Shown one piece after another: positions 7,797 through 14,944 of a DNA stretch of 29,763 nucleotides. The notes below the pieces were generated by a model that ran no database searches, had not been told where the DNA came from, and was given only the letters and a program-made list of their open reading frames with translations. The stretch comes from JAHDDW01 sp964648795 (GTDB lineage Bacteria; Actinomycetota; Acidimicrobiia; Acidimicrobiales; SZUA-35), in NCBI GenBank assembly GCA_964648795.1, contig CAZYMB010000016.1:1-29763 (forward strand). Direction: 5' to 3'. Position 1 is the first letter of the stretch; each line of letters opens with the position of its first letter. A program made the translations under genes and the position numbers.

Positions 7797-8966
7797 TTAA
7801 TCTTTTCCGAGGTACTGTTCGATCACCCTTGAGCTAAGGCGTCGCAGAGGAACATCGAGCGACTCTGCGAGGGTTACTAAATCTGAGTATTCTGGCTTTG
7901 CTCCATATGGCCCGACCTTTATGCGCACTTCTTGACCTTCTACTGTCACGGTGTCAACTCTTCGCCAAGCAGAGGTACGTTGCACAATAGATTCTTTGAT
8001 CCCTAGAGTTTTTGTTTGCCTAAACATGATCTCTTTGAGATCGTCGACTATTGCGTTCTCGCATAACACCACCAGAGTCACACCTGATCGGCCACGCCGC
8101 ATAGTTACTGGATGAGACCAAGCATCAGTTGCCCCGGCATCTGTGACCTTTTGTATGCAGTATTCGAGAACCTCTGCAGTGGTGTCATCTAGGTTCGTTT
8201 CAAGCTTTACTAGGCTTTGGTTGGTAACTGAATTCTCAAGATCTCGCTGTTGAAGCAGTGTTGCCGTTAGTACATTTGAGTGCGTTCCTGGATTCCGTGA
8301 TCCAGCACCTCGAGATGAATTTACAATATAGCCCTCGGCTGAAACGTCCCAAGTTTCGACCAAGGTGGACAGAAGAGCAGCCCCAGTCTTTGTAACCGTC
8401 TCTCCTTCCAACTCGAGGTATTTGACTGGTAAGCCTTCTAGGAGCTTCAGGGTGGTTGGATTAGGTAGCGGTTCTCTAATGTCATCTTTCACCGCTGAAC
8501 CGTAGCCAAGGCCGATTGAAGAAGACGAAACTAGGTCTATGTCTAGCTTTGCGATAGCAGCCCAAACAGCAATGGCAGTAATGATCGAGTTAAAGCCGGC
8601 CTCGTTGGCAATTTCTACGTCTTGGAGAGGCTGTTGTTGAACTTCTGCAATTGAGCGAGCTAATCGCTTAAAGGTGCTGCGTGCGCCAGCTGAAATTCTC
8701 CCGGGTAGGTCGGAGTGTTTTAGCTGGTCATCAATCTCTGACCACTTACTTGGCTTGATCGGAGTTTGCGGCTCGACCATTACAGTAACGCCTTCGATAC
8801 CACCACGAATTACAGTTTGGGTTGTAACCGAAATTGGACCAAACCCAGCATTGGAGACTTGGGATTCGATGTCGGGGGTCTTTACCCCCAGCCCAACTAA
8901 GGCTCCAAGAATCATGTCAGATGAGGCGCCGAGACTCGGATCTAAATGAAGTGACTTCCGAAGCAT
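7797..8966 (-). CDS. larC: LarC-family nickel-pincer insertase homologue, divergent
   Basis: 389 residues, full length for LarC, which uses CTP to insert nickel into the pyridinium pincer cofactor of lactate racemase. The family N-terminus L-H-L-D-P-S-L-G-A-S-S-D-M-I-L-G-A-L is recognisable (canonical: FDxFSGxSGDMxLGAL). The C-terminal LarC2 domain is well kept: E-T-N-L-D-D at 256-261, then H-P-V-T-M-R-R-G-R-S-G-V. But the LarC1 motif V-H-F-H-E-V-G-A-L-D-S-I reads V-E-I-A-N-E-A-G-F-N-S-I (117-128), and the HG before P-x-P-x-P is D-I (162-163). The usual His-rich loop is absent. No larA, larB or larE is nearby. It may be a paralogue with another task. It follows typA by 15 nt and may have its own -10 (TAGTGT, 7 nt from ATG). 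Confidence 0.85.
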   Translation of the reverse strand: MLRKSLHLDPSLGASSDMILGALVGLGVKTPDIESQVSNAGFGPISVTTQTVIRGGIEGVTVMVEPQTPIKPSKWSEIDDQLKHSDLPGRISAGARSTFKRLARSIAEVQQQPLQDVEIANEAGFNSIITAIAVWAAIAKLDIDLVSSSSIGLGYGSAVKDDIREPLPNPTTLKLLEGLPVKYLELEGETVTKTGAALLSTLVETWDVSAEGYIVNSSRGAGSRNPGTHSNVLTATLLQQRDLENSVTNQSLVKLETNLDDTTAEVLEYCIQKVTDAGATDAWSHPVTMRRGRSGVTLVVLCENAIVDDLKEIMFRQTKTLGIKESIVQRTSAWRRVDTVTVEGQEVRIKVGPYGAKPEYSDLVTLAESLDVPLRRLSSRVIEQYLGKD

Positions 8967-8973
8967 CGACTAA

Positions 8974-8979
8974 ACACTA
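8974..8979 (-). promoter_or_regulatory. Candidate -10 box of larC in the typA-larC spacer
   Basis: Minus-strand TAGTGT, 7 nt, then the larC ATG, inside a 15-nt spacer directly after the typA stop. It would allow larC and the Apd1-like gene to be transcribed without typA. Confidence 0.45.
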
Positions 8980-8981
8980 AC

Positions 8982-10643
8982 TCAATTGCCAGTTTCTTGC
9001 CTTTTGGCTGCTTTGATAGCCTTGAGTCGTCTTGCCCGCTCGATTGGATCTAGCTCCACTTTCCGGATTCTAATCGTCTCCGGGGTTACTTCTACACACT
9101 CATCTTCAGCAATAAACTCTAGAGATTGCTCTAAAGAGAGGTTTTTGGGCGGCGTGAGCTTCACAGTCTGGTCCGAAGCTGAAGCTCGGTGGTTAGTTAA
9201 CTGCTTCTCTTTGGTGATATTTACTTCCATATCGTCTTCTCTGGAATTTTCACCAACAATCATGCCTGAATAAACCTCTGTGCCTGGGTCACAGAGCATC
9301 GAAGCTCGTTCTTGAAGGCTGAGCATCGCATATGTGGTGGTCTGGCCGGCACGATCTGAAACCAGAGAACCAGATCCACGAGTGTTGAGTTCTCCAAACC
9401 AGGGTTCAAACCCCTGGAAGCTATGGTTTAGGACACCAGTACCCTTTGTTTCTGTTAGGAACTGTGTTCTGAAGCCAATTAGTCCTCGGGCAGGCACTGA
9501 ATAGTCAAGTCGTACCCAGCCGTTGCCAGAGTTAGTCATGTTTTCCATGCGGCCCTTACGGTCGGCCAGTAGCTGCGTGATCGCGCCCATGTAGTCGTCT
9601 GGGACGTCGATGACTACACCCTCAACTGGTTCATGCTTGACACCGTCAATCTCTTTAACAACTACTTGTGGTTTGCCGACTGTTAGTTCGTAGCCTTCGC
9701 GACGCATTTGTTCGACCAAGATGGCCAGTTGAAGTTCACCTCGAGCTTGAACTTCCCATGCATCTGGGCGTTCAGTCGGAAGTATTCGAAGACTCATATT
9801 TCCAACGAGTTCAGAGTCCAGCCTGCCTTTAACTAGNNNNNNNNNNNNNNNNNNNNNNNNNNNNNNNNNNNNNNNNNNNNNNNNNNNNNNNNNNNNNNNN
9901 NNNNNNNNNNNNNNNNNNNNNNNNNNNNNNNNNNNNGATTTGTCTAGTGTCCCGCTGATAATCCTGCATAATGCAAGGCGGCCAACATACTGGGAAGAGT
10001 CAAGGTTGGTGACCCAAGCTTGCAATGGCATATCAGGATCATAGGTTGGGGCAGGGATGCTGTCTCTTAGCATCTCAAATAGTGGCGTTAGGTCGGTGCC
10101 TTCAACGCCGTCTTCGAGCGATGCCCAGCCGTTCTTGGCGGAGCAATAAGCAATAGGGAAATCGATTTGATCGTCGGTAGCGCCAATATCTAAGAAAAGT
10201 TCATATATTTCGTCAACGACTTCTGAGACTCGGGCATCTGGTCGATCAACCTTGTTTACCACCGCAATAACCGGTAGCTCCTTGGCTAAAGCCTTTCGTA
10301 GCACGAAGCGAGTTTGGGGTAGTGGCCCCTCAGCAGCGTCAACTAGGAGAACTACTCCGTCAACCATGGTAAGAGCACGCTCTACTTCGCCACCAAAGTC
10401 GGCGTGACCTGGCGTATCTACAATGTTGAGGGTCAGATCGTTCCAATTGACTGAAGTGTTTTTGGCAAGGATCGTAATGCCCTTCTCTTTTTCTAGATCG
10501 CCGGAGTCCATAACACGCTCATCAACGTTTTCGTTTTCTCTGAACGCTCCTGTTTGAGAAAGCATGGCGTCAACCAGGGTGGTTTTGCCATGATCTACGT
10601 GCGCGATGATCGCTAGATTTCTTAGGTCTTTTCTTGTTTCCAT
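8982..10643 (-). CDS. typA: GTPase TypA/BipA, interrupted by assembly gap
   Basis: Translational GTPase of the EF-G class, acting on ribosome assembly and stress or cold adaptation. The G motifs are all present near the N-terminus: AHVDHGKTT (G1, about 14-22), G-I-T-I (G2), D-T-P-G-H (G3), N-K-V-D (G4) and C-S-A-K (G5). The C-terminal part has the TypA-specific G-Y-E-L-T-V-G-K-P-Q-V-V and R-G-L-I-G-F-R-T-Q-F-L-T-E-T-K-G segments. A run of 100 N removes the end of domain II and the start of domain III. From the family layout about 100 residues should lie there rather than 33-34, so the true gap is near 300 bp and the gene is about 610-620 residues. Frame agrees on both sides only by chance. 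Start ATG follows the PEBP-like gene by 13 nt. Confidence 0.95.
   Translation of the reverse strand: METRKDLRNLAIIAHVDHGKTTLVDAMLSQTGAFRENENVDERVMDSGDLEKEKGITILAKNTSVNWNDLTLNIVDTPGHADFGGEVERALTMVDGVVLLVDAAEGPLPQTRFVLRKALAKELPVIAVVNKVDRPDARVSEVVDEIYELFLDIGATDDQIDFPIAYCSAKNGWASLEDGVEGTDLTPLFEMLRDSIPAPTYDPDMPLQAWVTNLDSSQYVGRLALCRIISGTLDKXXXXXXXXXXXXXXXXXXXXXXXXXXXXXXXXXXLVKGRLDSELVGNMSLRILPTERPDAWEVQARGELQLAILVEQMRREGYELTVGKPQVVVKEIDGVKHEPVEGVVIDVPDDYMGAITQLLADRKGRMENMTNSGNGWVRLDYSVPARGLIGFRTQFLTETKGTGVLNHSFQGFEPWFGELNTRGSGSLVSDRAGQTTTYAMLSLQERASMLCDPGTEVYSGMIVGENSREDDMEVNITKEKQLTNHRASASDQTVKLTPPKNLSLEQSLEFIAEDECVEVTPETIRIRKVELDPIERARRLKAIKAAKRQETGN
9837..9936. other. Scaffold gap (100 N) inside typA
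   Basis: Exactly 100 N, the conventional placeholder for a gap of unknown size. Both flanks read as typA in the same strand, so the join is right, but the missing sequence is probably longer. Confidence 0.98.
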
Positions 10644-10656
10644 TTGTTCTTACTTT

Positions 10657-11475
10657 TTAGTTGGTCGAAATACTCGTCGCATTGAGTTCAGGTGCAGAGT
10701 CGTCTGACTCATTGTCAGATCCTTGAGTGGCGGGAGGTAGCGTCGTTGAGCTCTGTGGCTCTGGTTGTTGCGCTTCTGGAGGTGCTTCGTCGTCTAAAGG
10801 CTCGCCCTCTTCAAGAGGGACTTCCTCGATAACTTCTGGCTCGGGCACAAACCGCATCAATAGAGCAGCAGATTCGGTGGCACGGGTTTGAATAGCGGTC
10901 CAAGAATCATTGCCATGACCGCCAGTCTGAATCTGAGGTGATGAACTTAGAGCATGAAGTCTAAATTGCAGGTCCCTAACAGTTCCATCCCCAGAAATTG
11001 CTTCGATACATGGAGAACCAAAGCCCTGTAATCCCCAATCGTTTAATGTTTCCACAGCACCTTCGGGTAGAGACCCGGATTGGATAGATCTCACAGATGG
11101 GTCTATCCCGCCAATCAGGTGTATCAGTAAAGGGTTTTCAAAGTCAGTTTGGTCGGACAGAGTGATTGCTAGCTCAACGGTGCCTTCCGGAACGTCGCTC
11201 CAAGTAAGAGTAGGCAGTATGGAACCTCCAGCACAGGTAGCTGAGATTGGCACAGCTCCAGCAGGGTCAAAGTCAGGAGAACTAAGCTCTATCCCGCTTG
11301 CTGATTCTTCTTGGGGAACCGCAGATGTCACGACTGGACGAGTGGTGGTTGTCTGATCGGCGGTTGGCGCACGAAGCGATGTCCCATCTCCGGAAGCGCA
11401 TGCCCCAAGAAAAAGGGTAGCGAACAATGCAATAGCCAGGGGCTTGTGTTTTGCAGTTGTGCTGAAACTAATCAC
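10657..11475 (-). CDS. Lipoprotein with PEBP/YbhB-like domain
   Basis: Starting at GTG 11475 gives 272 residues with a lipoprotein signal (hydrophobic A-L-F-A-T-L-F-L, lipobox L-G-A-C, Cys26). The ORF is open upstream to 11601, but that extension has no signal and would overlap the divergent methyltransferase gene. A Thr-rich linker precedes a YbhB/Raf-kinase-inhibitor-like (PEBP) domain at about 60-195, recognisable by L-S-S-P-D-F, P-T-L-T-W-S-D-V-P-E-G-T, L-I-H-L, L-N-D-W-G and G-F-G-S-P-C. The canonical D-P-D/HW pocket is altered, so ligand binding is uncertain. The last ~70 residues are Glu/Pro/Ser-rich and disordered. Bacterial PEBP proteins are of unclear function. Confidence 0.8.
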   Translation of the reverse strand: MISFSTTAKHKPLAIALFATLFLGACASGDGTSLRAPTADQTTTTRPVVTSAVPQEESASGIELSSPDFDPAGAVPISATCAGGSILPTLTWSDVPEGTVELAITLSDQTDFENPLLIHLIGGIDPSVRSIQSGSLPEGAVETLNDWGLQGFGSPCIEAISGDGTVRDLQFRLHALSSSPQIQTGGHGNDSWTAIQTRATESAALLMRFVPEPEVIEEVPLEEGEPLDDEAPPEAQQPEPQSSTTLPPATQGSDNESDDSAPELNATSISTN

Positions 11476-11483
11476 AGCTATAG

Positions 11484-11489
11484 AGGCTA
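11484..11489 (-). promoter_or_regulatory. Candidate -10 box of the PEBP-like gene
   Basis: Minus-strand TAGCCT, 8 nt, then GTG 11475. It is the same hexamer used by the divergent trmH-type gene on the other strand of the 57-bp spacer. Confidence 0.4.
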
Positions 11490-11519
11490 TAGCAATAAGG
11501 TCTGTTCTACTGGCATTGG

Positions 11520-11525
11520 TAGCCT
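11520..11525 (+). promoter_or_regulatory. -10 box of the RNA methyltransferase gene (leaderless)
   Basis: TAGCCT, 7 nt, ATG at 11533. This geometry, together with the protein alignment, argues for 11533 rather than the upstream in-frame ATG at 11311. Confidence 0.6.
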
Positions 11526-11532
11526 GAACATT

Positions 11533-12348
11533 ATGCCAAATATCGTGATATCTGATCCAGCAGACCCTCGTATCAATGTATTTCAGGGGCTTCGGGATCA
11601 CACGCTCCGCCAGAAGAGAGAGCGTCCAGGCGGAGATATGGCAGGAGTTTTCATTTGTGAAGGCGATATACCGGTCGGCAGGGCCATAGATGCAGGTTAC
11701 GATCTGGAGTCAATTCTTATAGACGGAGCTAGAACCAAGCCACTCCCGAGCTATGTTGACAGCAGTGTCACCGTTTATGCAGCTGAACCTCAGGTTGTTT
11801 CAAAGATCACTGGCTATACCGAACATAGAGGTTGCATAGCTTGCTTTGTTAGAAGACCAGTTGACGATATAGACGATCTTGATCTGGATAAGGCTAAGAC
11901 TCTCCTGATTTTGGAAGGAATCAATAACCCGACCAACATGGGGGTAATCCTGCGGTGTGGTGCCGGCCTCGGCGTTGATGCAGTAGTACTTGACCGCACT
12001 TGTAGTGACCCGCTGTATCGCAGATCTGTTCGTGTCTCTATGGGGGAGGCGCTACGCACACCGTATGCAAGAGTCGAAGATTTTGAGATTGCAATGGCAA
12101 AACTTAGGTCTTATGGCTTTGAGATCTGGGCACTTACTCCGGCAGATGACGCCGAAGACATTTCACAGATGAAACGCCCACCCAGTGGGAAGGTAGCGGT
12201 AATGCTTGGGACCGAAGGCGCAGGTCTTACAGAATCAGCTATCAGGATTGCCGACCGAACGATAAAGATTCCAATGTCTGGTGAGGTGGACTCAATAAAC
12301 GTGGGAGCTGCCGGAGCAATTGCGTTGTACGCACTGTCTAATATTTAG
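11533..12348 (+). CDS. SpoU/TrmH-family RNA 2'-O-methyltransferase
   Basis: 271 residues of the SPOUT class, using S-adenosylmethionine bound in a trefoil knot to methylate ribose 2'-OH in tRNA or rRNA. Motif 1 is N-N-P-T-N-M-G with catalytic-type N135 and R141, motif 2 is M-L-G-T-E-G-A-G-L (E228), and motif 3 is I-P-M-S-G-E-V-D-S-I-N-V (N256). The N-terminal ~110 residues resemble the substrate-binding L30e-like domain of the TrmH/RlmB group, so the target cannot be fixed from sequence. Start chosen at 11533: upstream codons encode a Cys-rich, non-homologous stretch antisense to the divergent lipoprotein gene. Stands alone, 59 bp before the transporter operon. Confidence 0.92.
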   Translation: MPNIVISDPADPRINVFQGLRDHTLRQKRERPGGDMAGVFICEGDIPVGRAIDAGYDLESILIDGARTKPLPSYVDSSVTVYAAEPQVVSKITGYTEHRGCIACFVRRPVDDIDDLDLDKAKTLLILEGINNPTNMGVILRCGAGLGVDAVVLDRTCSDPLYRRSVRVSMGEALRTPYARVEDFEIAMAKLRSYGFEIWALTPADDAEDISQMKRPPSGKVAVMLGTEGAGLTESAIRIADRTIKIPMSGEVDSINVGAAGAIALYALSNI

Positions 12349-12395
12349 TTTCACATCTATTTAGTGTTGGCAGTCTGGGACTCTAGGTGAAGAGT

Positions 12396-12401
12396 TAGGC
12401 T
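12396..12401 (+). promoter_or_regulatory. -10 box of the SLC41/MgtE-like operon (leaderless)
   Basis: TAGGCT, 6 nt, ATG at 12408. The second gene of the operon instead has a Shine-Dalgarno-like GGAAAG. Confidence 0.6.
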
Positions 12402-12407
12402 GGGCGT

Positions 12408-13685
12408 ATGGGGACAGACAAACAACGCCGCCCATTGCCTCTGCGCGCTCGTCCATTGATTCGACGGGTAACTTGGAGACCCCTTGGAGGCCTTCTTGGA
12501 AGAGACACCCATGATGCTAGTCAGAGCTTAGTTGCGCTTGTTATCGCCATTTTAGTCACTTTGGTGGCGGGTCTTTTGTTGGCTTCAGTTGAAGAAGTCT
12601 TAATTGAGAATCTTGGACTTTTGTTAATCTTCCCCGCCGCTATTGGATTGAGGGGCAATGTGTTTGGACCATTTGTTTCTCGATTGTCAACCTCGATGAG
12701 GGCAGGTACGTTTTCATGGTCTTTAAAGACCGATGGCGTGTTAGTTCAAAACTTGATAGCTGTTGTTGGAACGTCATTTCTAGCTTCAATGGTTGTTGGC
12801 GTCATTGCGAAAGGAGTAGCCGAGCTAACAATTAGTTCCCCAGAAGTACTGACCCTTCTTGATTTTGTAACGGTCTCAGTTGTCTCCGCAGCCATTGCAA
12901 CAATCGCTCTTACCATTATCACCTTGTTGCTAGCGACAGTCTCGACTCGAAATAACTGGGACCTAGATAATGTGACTGCGCCAATCGTGACCGCTGCAGG
13001 TGATTTGGTGACGCTGCCAGCGCTACTGGTTGGCATCATATTCATACAGTCAGTTCTGGGTTCGATTCTGGTCACAGTCCTTGGTGCAATCATCGTCGCT
13101 CTTAGCGTTGTAGCAATTATTAGTTTGGGTTTAAAGTCAGCTCGGCGAGTGTGTATCGAGTCAACCCCTGTATTGATTCTGGCAGGTATTGTTTCACTCT
13201 TGGCTGGCTCGATAATTGAAGGCGCAATTGATAGCTTGGCGTCTTTTACTGTCTACCTAGTTGTACTTCCTAGCTATCTTTCTGTAGCGGGGGCGTTGGG
13301 TGGTATCTTAAGTAACCGTTTGTCAACCAAGCTTCACTTGGGTCTTGTCTCTCCTGATGCTCTGCCTAGAGGCGCAGCTGCTGGAGATATTCTGTTGATC
13401 TTTAGGATCGCTATCCCAATTTTGGTGGCGCTTGGGTTGTCCTCGTTTATTGTTGCTGAAGTCTTCGACCACTCGACACCGCAGCTTGCTGCCTTGGTTC
13501 TATCGATATTGTCAGGTGGCCTAGTAGCAACCATATTTGTATCGATAGTCGCTTATTACGGAACAATTCTGGTGGTTCGCTTTGGGCTAGACCCAGACAA
13601 TCACGGCATTCCAGTAGTTACAGCGAGCTTAGACCTGGTCGGCTCTCTGACGCTTATTGGAGCAGTTTGGGCGTGGGTGTTGTGA
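12408..13685 (+). CDS. SLC41/MgtE-type divalent cation transporter
   Basis: 425 residues with about ten membrane segments and no N-terminal MgtE regulatory or CBS domains. Two homologous halves each carry the SLC41/MgtE pore signature: G-L-R-G-N-V-F-G-P-F-V-S-R-L-S-T (about 82-97) and, weaker, A-L-G-G-I-L-S-N-R-L-S-T (about 295-306). The R-L-S-T ending is typical of SLC41 proteins and their archaeal relatives rather than of classical bacterial MgtE. Substrate is expected to be Mg2+ or another divalent cation, moved across the cytoplasmic membrane. The next gene, 31 bp downstream, encodes a soluble PhoU/RCK_C protein that probably regulates it in place of the missing cytosolic domain. Confidence 0.85.
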   Translation: MGTDKQRRPLPLRARPLIRRVTWRPLGGLLGRDTHDASQSLVALVIAILVTLVAGLLLASVEEVLIENLGLLLIFPAAIGLRGNVFGPFVSRLSTSMRAGTFSWSLKTDGVLVQNLIAVVGTSFLASMVVGVIAKGVAELTISSPEVLTLLDFVTVSVVSAAIATIALTIITLLLATVSTRNNWDLDNVTAPIVTAAGDLVTLPALLVGIIFIQSVLGSILVTVLGAIIVALSVVAIISLGLKSARRVCIESTPVLILAGIVSLLAGSIIEGAIDSLASFTVYLVVLPSYLSVAGALGGILSNRLSTKLHLGLVSPDALPRGAAAGDILLIFRIAIPILVALGLSSFIVAEVFDHSTPQLAALVLSILSGGLVATIFVSIVAYYGTILVVRFGLDPDNHGIPVVTASLDLVGSLTLIGAVWAWVL

Positions 13686-13702
13686 GAGTTGATGTAGCCT
13701 GT

Positions 13703-13708
13703 GGAAAG
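13703..13708 (+). promoter_or_regulatory. Ribosome binding site of PhoU/RCK_C gene
   Basis: GGAAAG 8 nt before ATG 13717. One of few clear Shine-Dalgarno sites, as expected for an internal operon gene. Confidence 0.55.
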
Positions 13709-13716
13709 ACGTAACT

Positions 13717-14931
13717 ATGGAAAATCGTAACCTTAGAGAGATGCTGGCTGATGCTAAAGACACCAGCGAGCTGATGGTTGACTTGGCCTACGCATCGGTC
13801 TTCTTCGACGATGTGGATATGGCTGACGAAGTTACCGAGCTAGAGGCGCAGATCAATGACTTGGTATTCCGAATGCGCTCGCTCGCAATCTTGGCTGTAA
13901 GAAACCCCAAGGAAGCAGAAGCCATGGCGGCAGTTCTCCAAGTAATTAGTTCTGTTGAGAGTATTGGAAACTCTGCTGTCTCAATTTCAAGAGTTGTGAC
14001 TCGTCGCCTGGGCATCCCACGGCAGCTTGTAATGGATCTTATGGCAGCGGAGGAGATTTCACATCGAGTTGTAGTCTCAACCGATTCAATCGTTGCCAAC
14101 TCGGCATTGTCCCAGTTTGAACTACCGGTTCAAACTGGGATGAGGGTGATTGCGCTAAGAAGAGATCGCCAATGGATAGTCGACCCTGATGGCGATGAGA
14201 TCATCAAACCCAACGATGTATTGTTCTTGCGTGGCCCCGCTGCTGGCGTTGATAAATTGCGTGAAATTGTGGGAGCCCCTAAATGGAAGCCACCATCAAT
14301 TGTCGATGATGATGGACCTCTAACTGACTTAGACAGAGCCGTTGACACAGTTATAGAAATGAAAGACCTTTCAGAAGTTGCGGTTGGCCTTGCATATTCA
14401 GCCCTTGTATTTAAAGATCGATCTTTGGCCGCAGAAGTACTCCACTTAGAAGATCGTCTAGATGAAATGAAAGAGCGCCTCGAGCTGTGGGTGCTGCGCT
14501 GCGCTCAAGACGATGTAGAAGCCACCAAACTTAGAGGGCTACTTCACCTTGGTGAAGCTGCGGAAGACCTAGGTAACCAGGCAAAGCAAATGGTTTGGCT
14601 GGTAGAGCGAGCTGAAGAACTACATGAGGTTCTCGAGATGGCTTTGGGAGACACCGACGACGTCGTGGTATTAATGCCAATCGCAGAAAACTCTGAAGTC
14701 GCTGGCCAAAAACTCGGAGAGATAGAACTTTCTACCGAATCAGGGTTTCACTTACTCGCACTGGAGCGAAGCGGCAAGTATGTTTACAGGCCACAAGCTA
14801 ATGCGATGCTTAACCCAGGGGACCGTGTTCTGGCGTACGGTCCAGAAGAAGGCCAAGGAGCTCTGGCTAGCCTGTTTGGGTGGAAGCTAGTGTCGGAAGA
14901 CGATGGCGAGTTGGCATTCGAACCTTTGTAA
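13717..14931 (+). CDS. Tandem PhoU - RCK_C (TrkA-C) regulatory protein
   Basis: 404 soluble residues made of two copies of a module. PhoU-like helical bundles lie at about 1-105 and 205-305; RCK_C/TrkA-C domains lie at about 110-190 and 310-390. Matching landmarks repeat in both halves: a K-D-x-S-E-L/V helix start, A-Y-A/S, E-V-x-x-L-E, then G-M/F-R/H-V/L-I/L-A-L-x-R and P-N/G-D-x-x-x-x-x-G-P. RCK_C domains bind small ligands or ions and gate K+ and other transporters. The pairing with an SLC41/MgtE-like gene is known best from archaea and suggests control of that transporter. No Rossmann RCK_N domain is present. Confidence 0.85.
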   Translation: MENRNLREMLADAKDTSELMVDLAYASVFFDDVDMADEVTELEAQINDLVFRMRSLAILAVRNPKEAEAMAAVLQVISSVESIGNSAVSISRVVTRRLGIPRQLVMDLMAAEEISHRVVVSTDSIVANSALSQFELPVQTGMRVIALRRDRQWIVDPDGDEIIKPNDVLFLRGPAAGVDKLREIVGAPKWKPPSIVDDDGPLTDLDRAVDTVIEMKDLSEVAVGLAYSALVFKDRSLAAEVLHLEDRLDEMKERLELWVLRCAQDDVEATKLRGLLHLGEAAEDLGNQAKQMVWLVERAEELHEVLEMALGDTDDVVVLMPIAENSEVAGQKLGEIELSTESGFHLLALERSGKYVYRPQANAMLNPGDRVLAYGPEEGQGALASLFGWKLVSEDDGELAFEPL

Positions 14932-14944
14932 GTAGGTTCTAAAT

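Noticed and set aside
7797..8966. larC as a pseudogene
   Set aside because: Full length with no stop or frameshift and a well-kept C-terminal domain; substitutions look like divergence, not decay.
11311..11532. N-terminal extension of the RNA methyltransferase from ATG 11311
   Set aside because: The extra residues are Cys-rich, unrelated to the family and antisense to the lipoprotein gene; the start at 11533 has family homology from residue 1 and a TAGCCT box 7 nt upstream.
11476..11601. N-terminal extension of the PEBP-like lipoprotein to 11601
   Set aside because: It would overlap the divergent gene and bury the signal peptide; GTG 11475 places the lipobox correctly.
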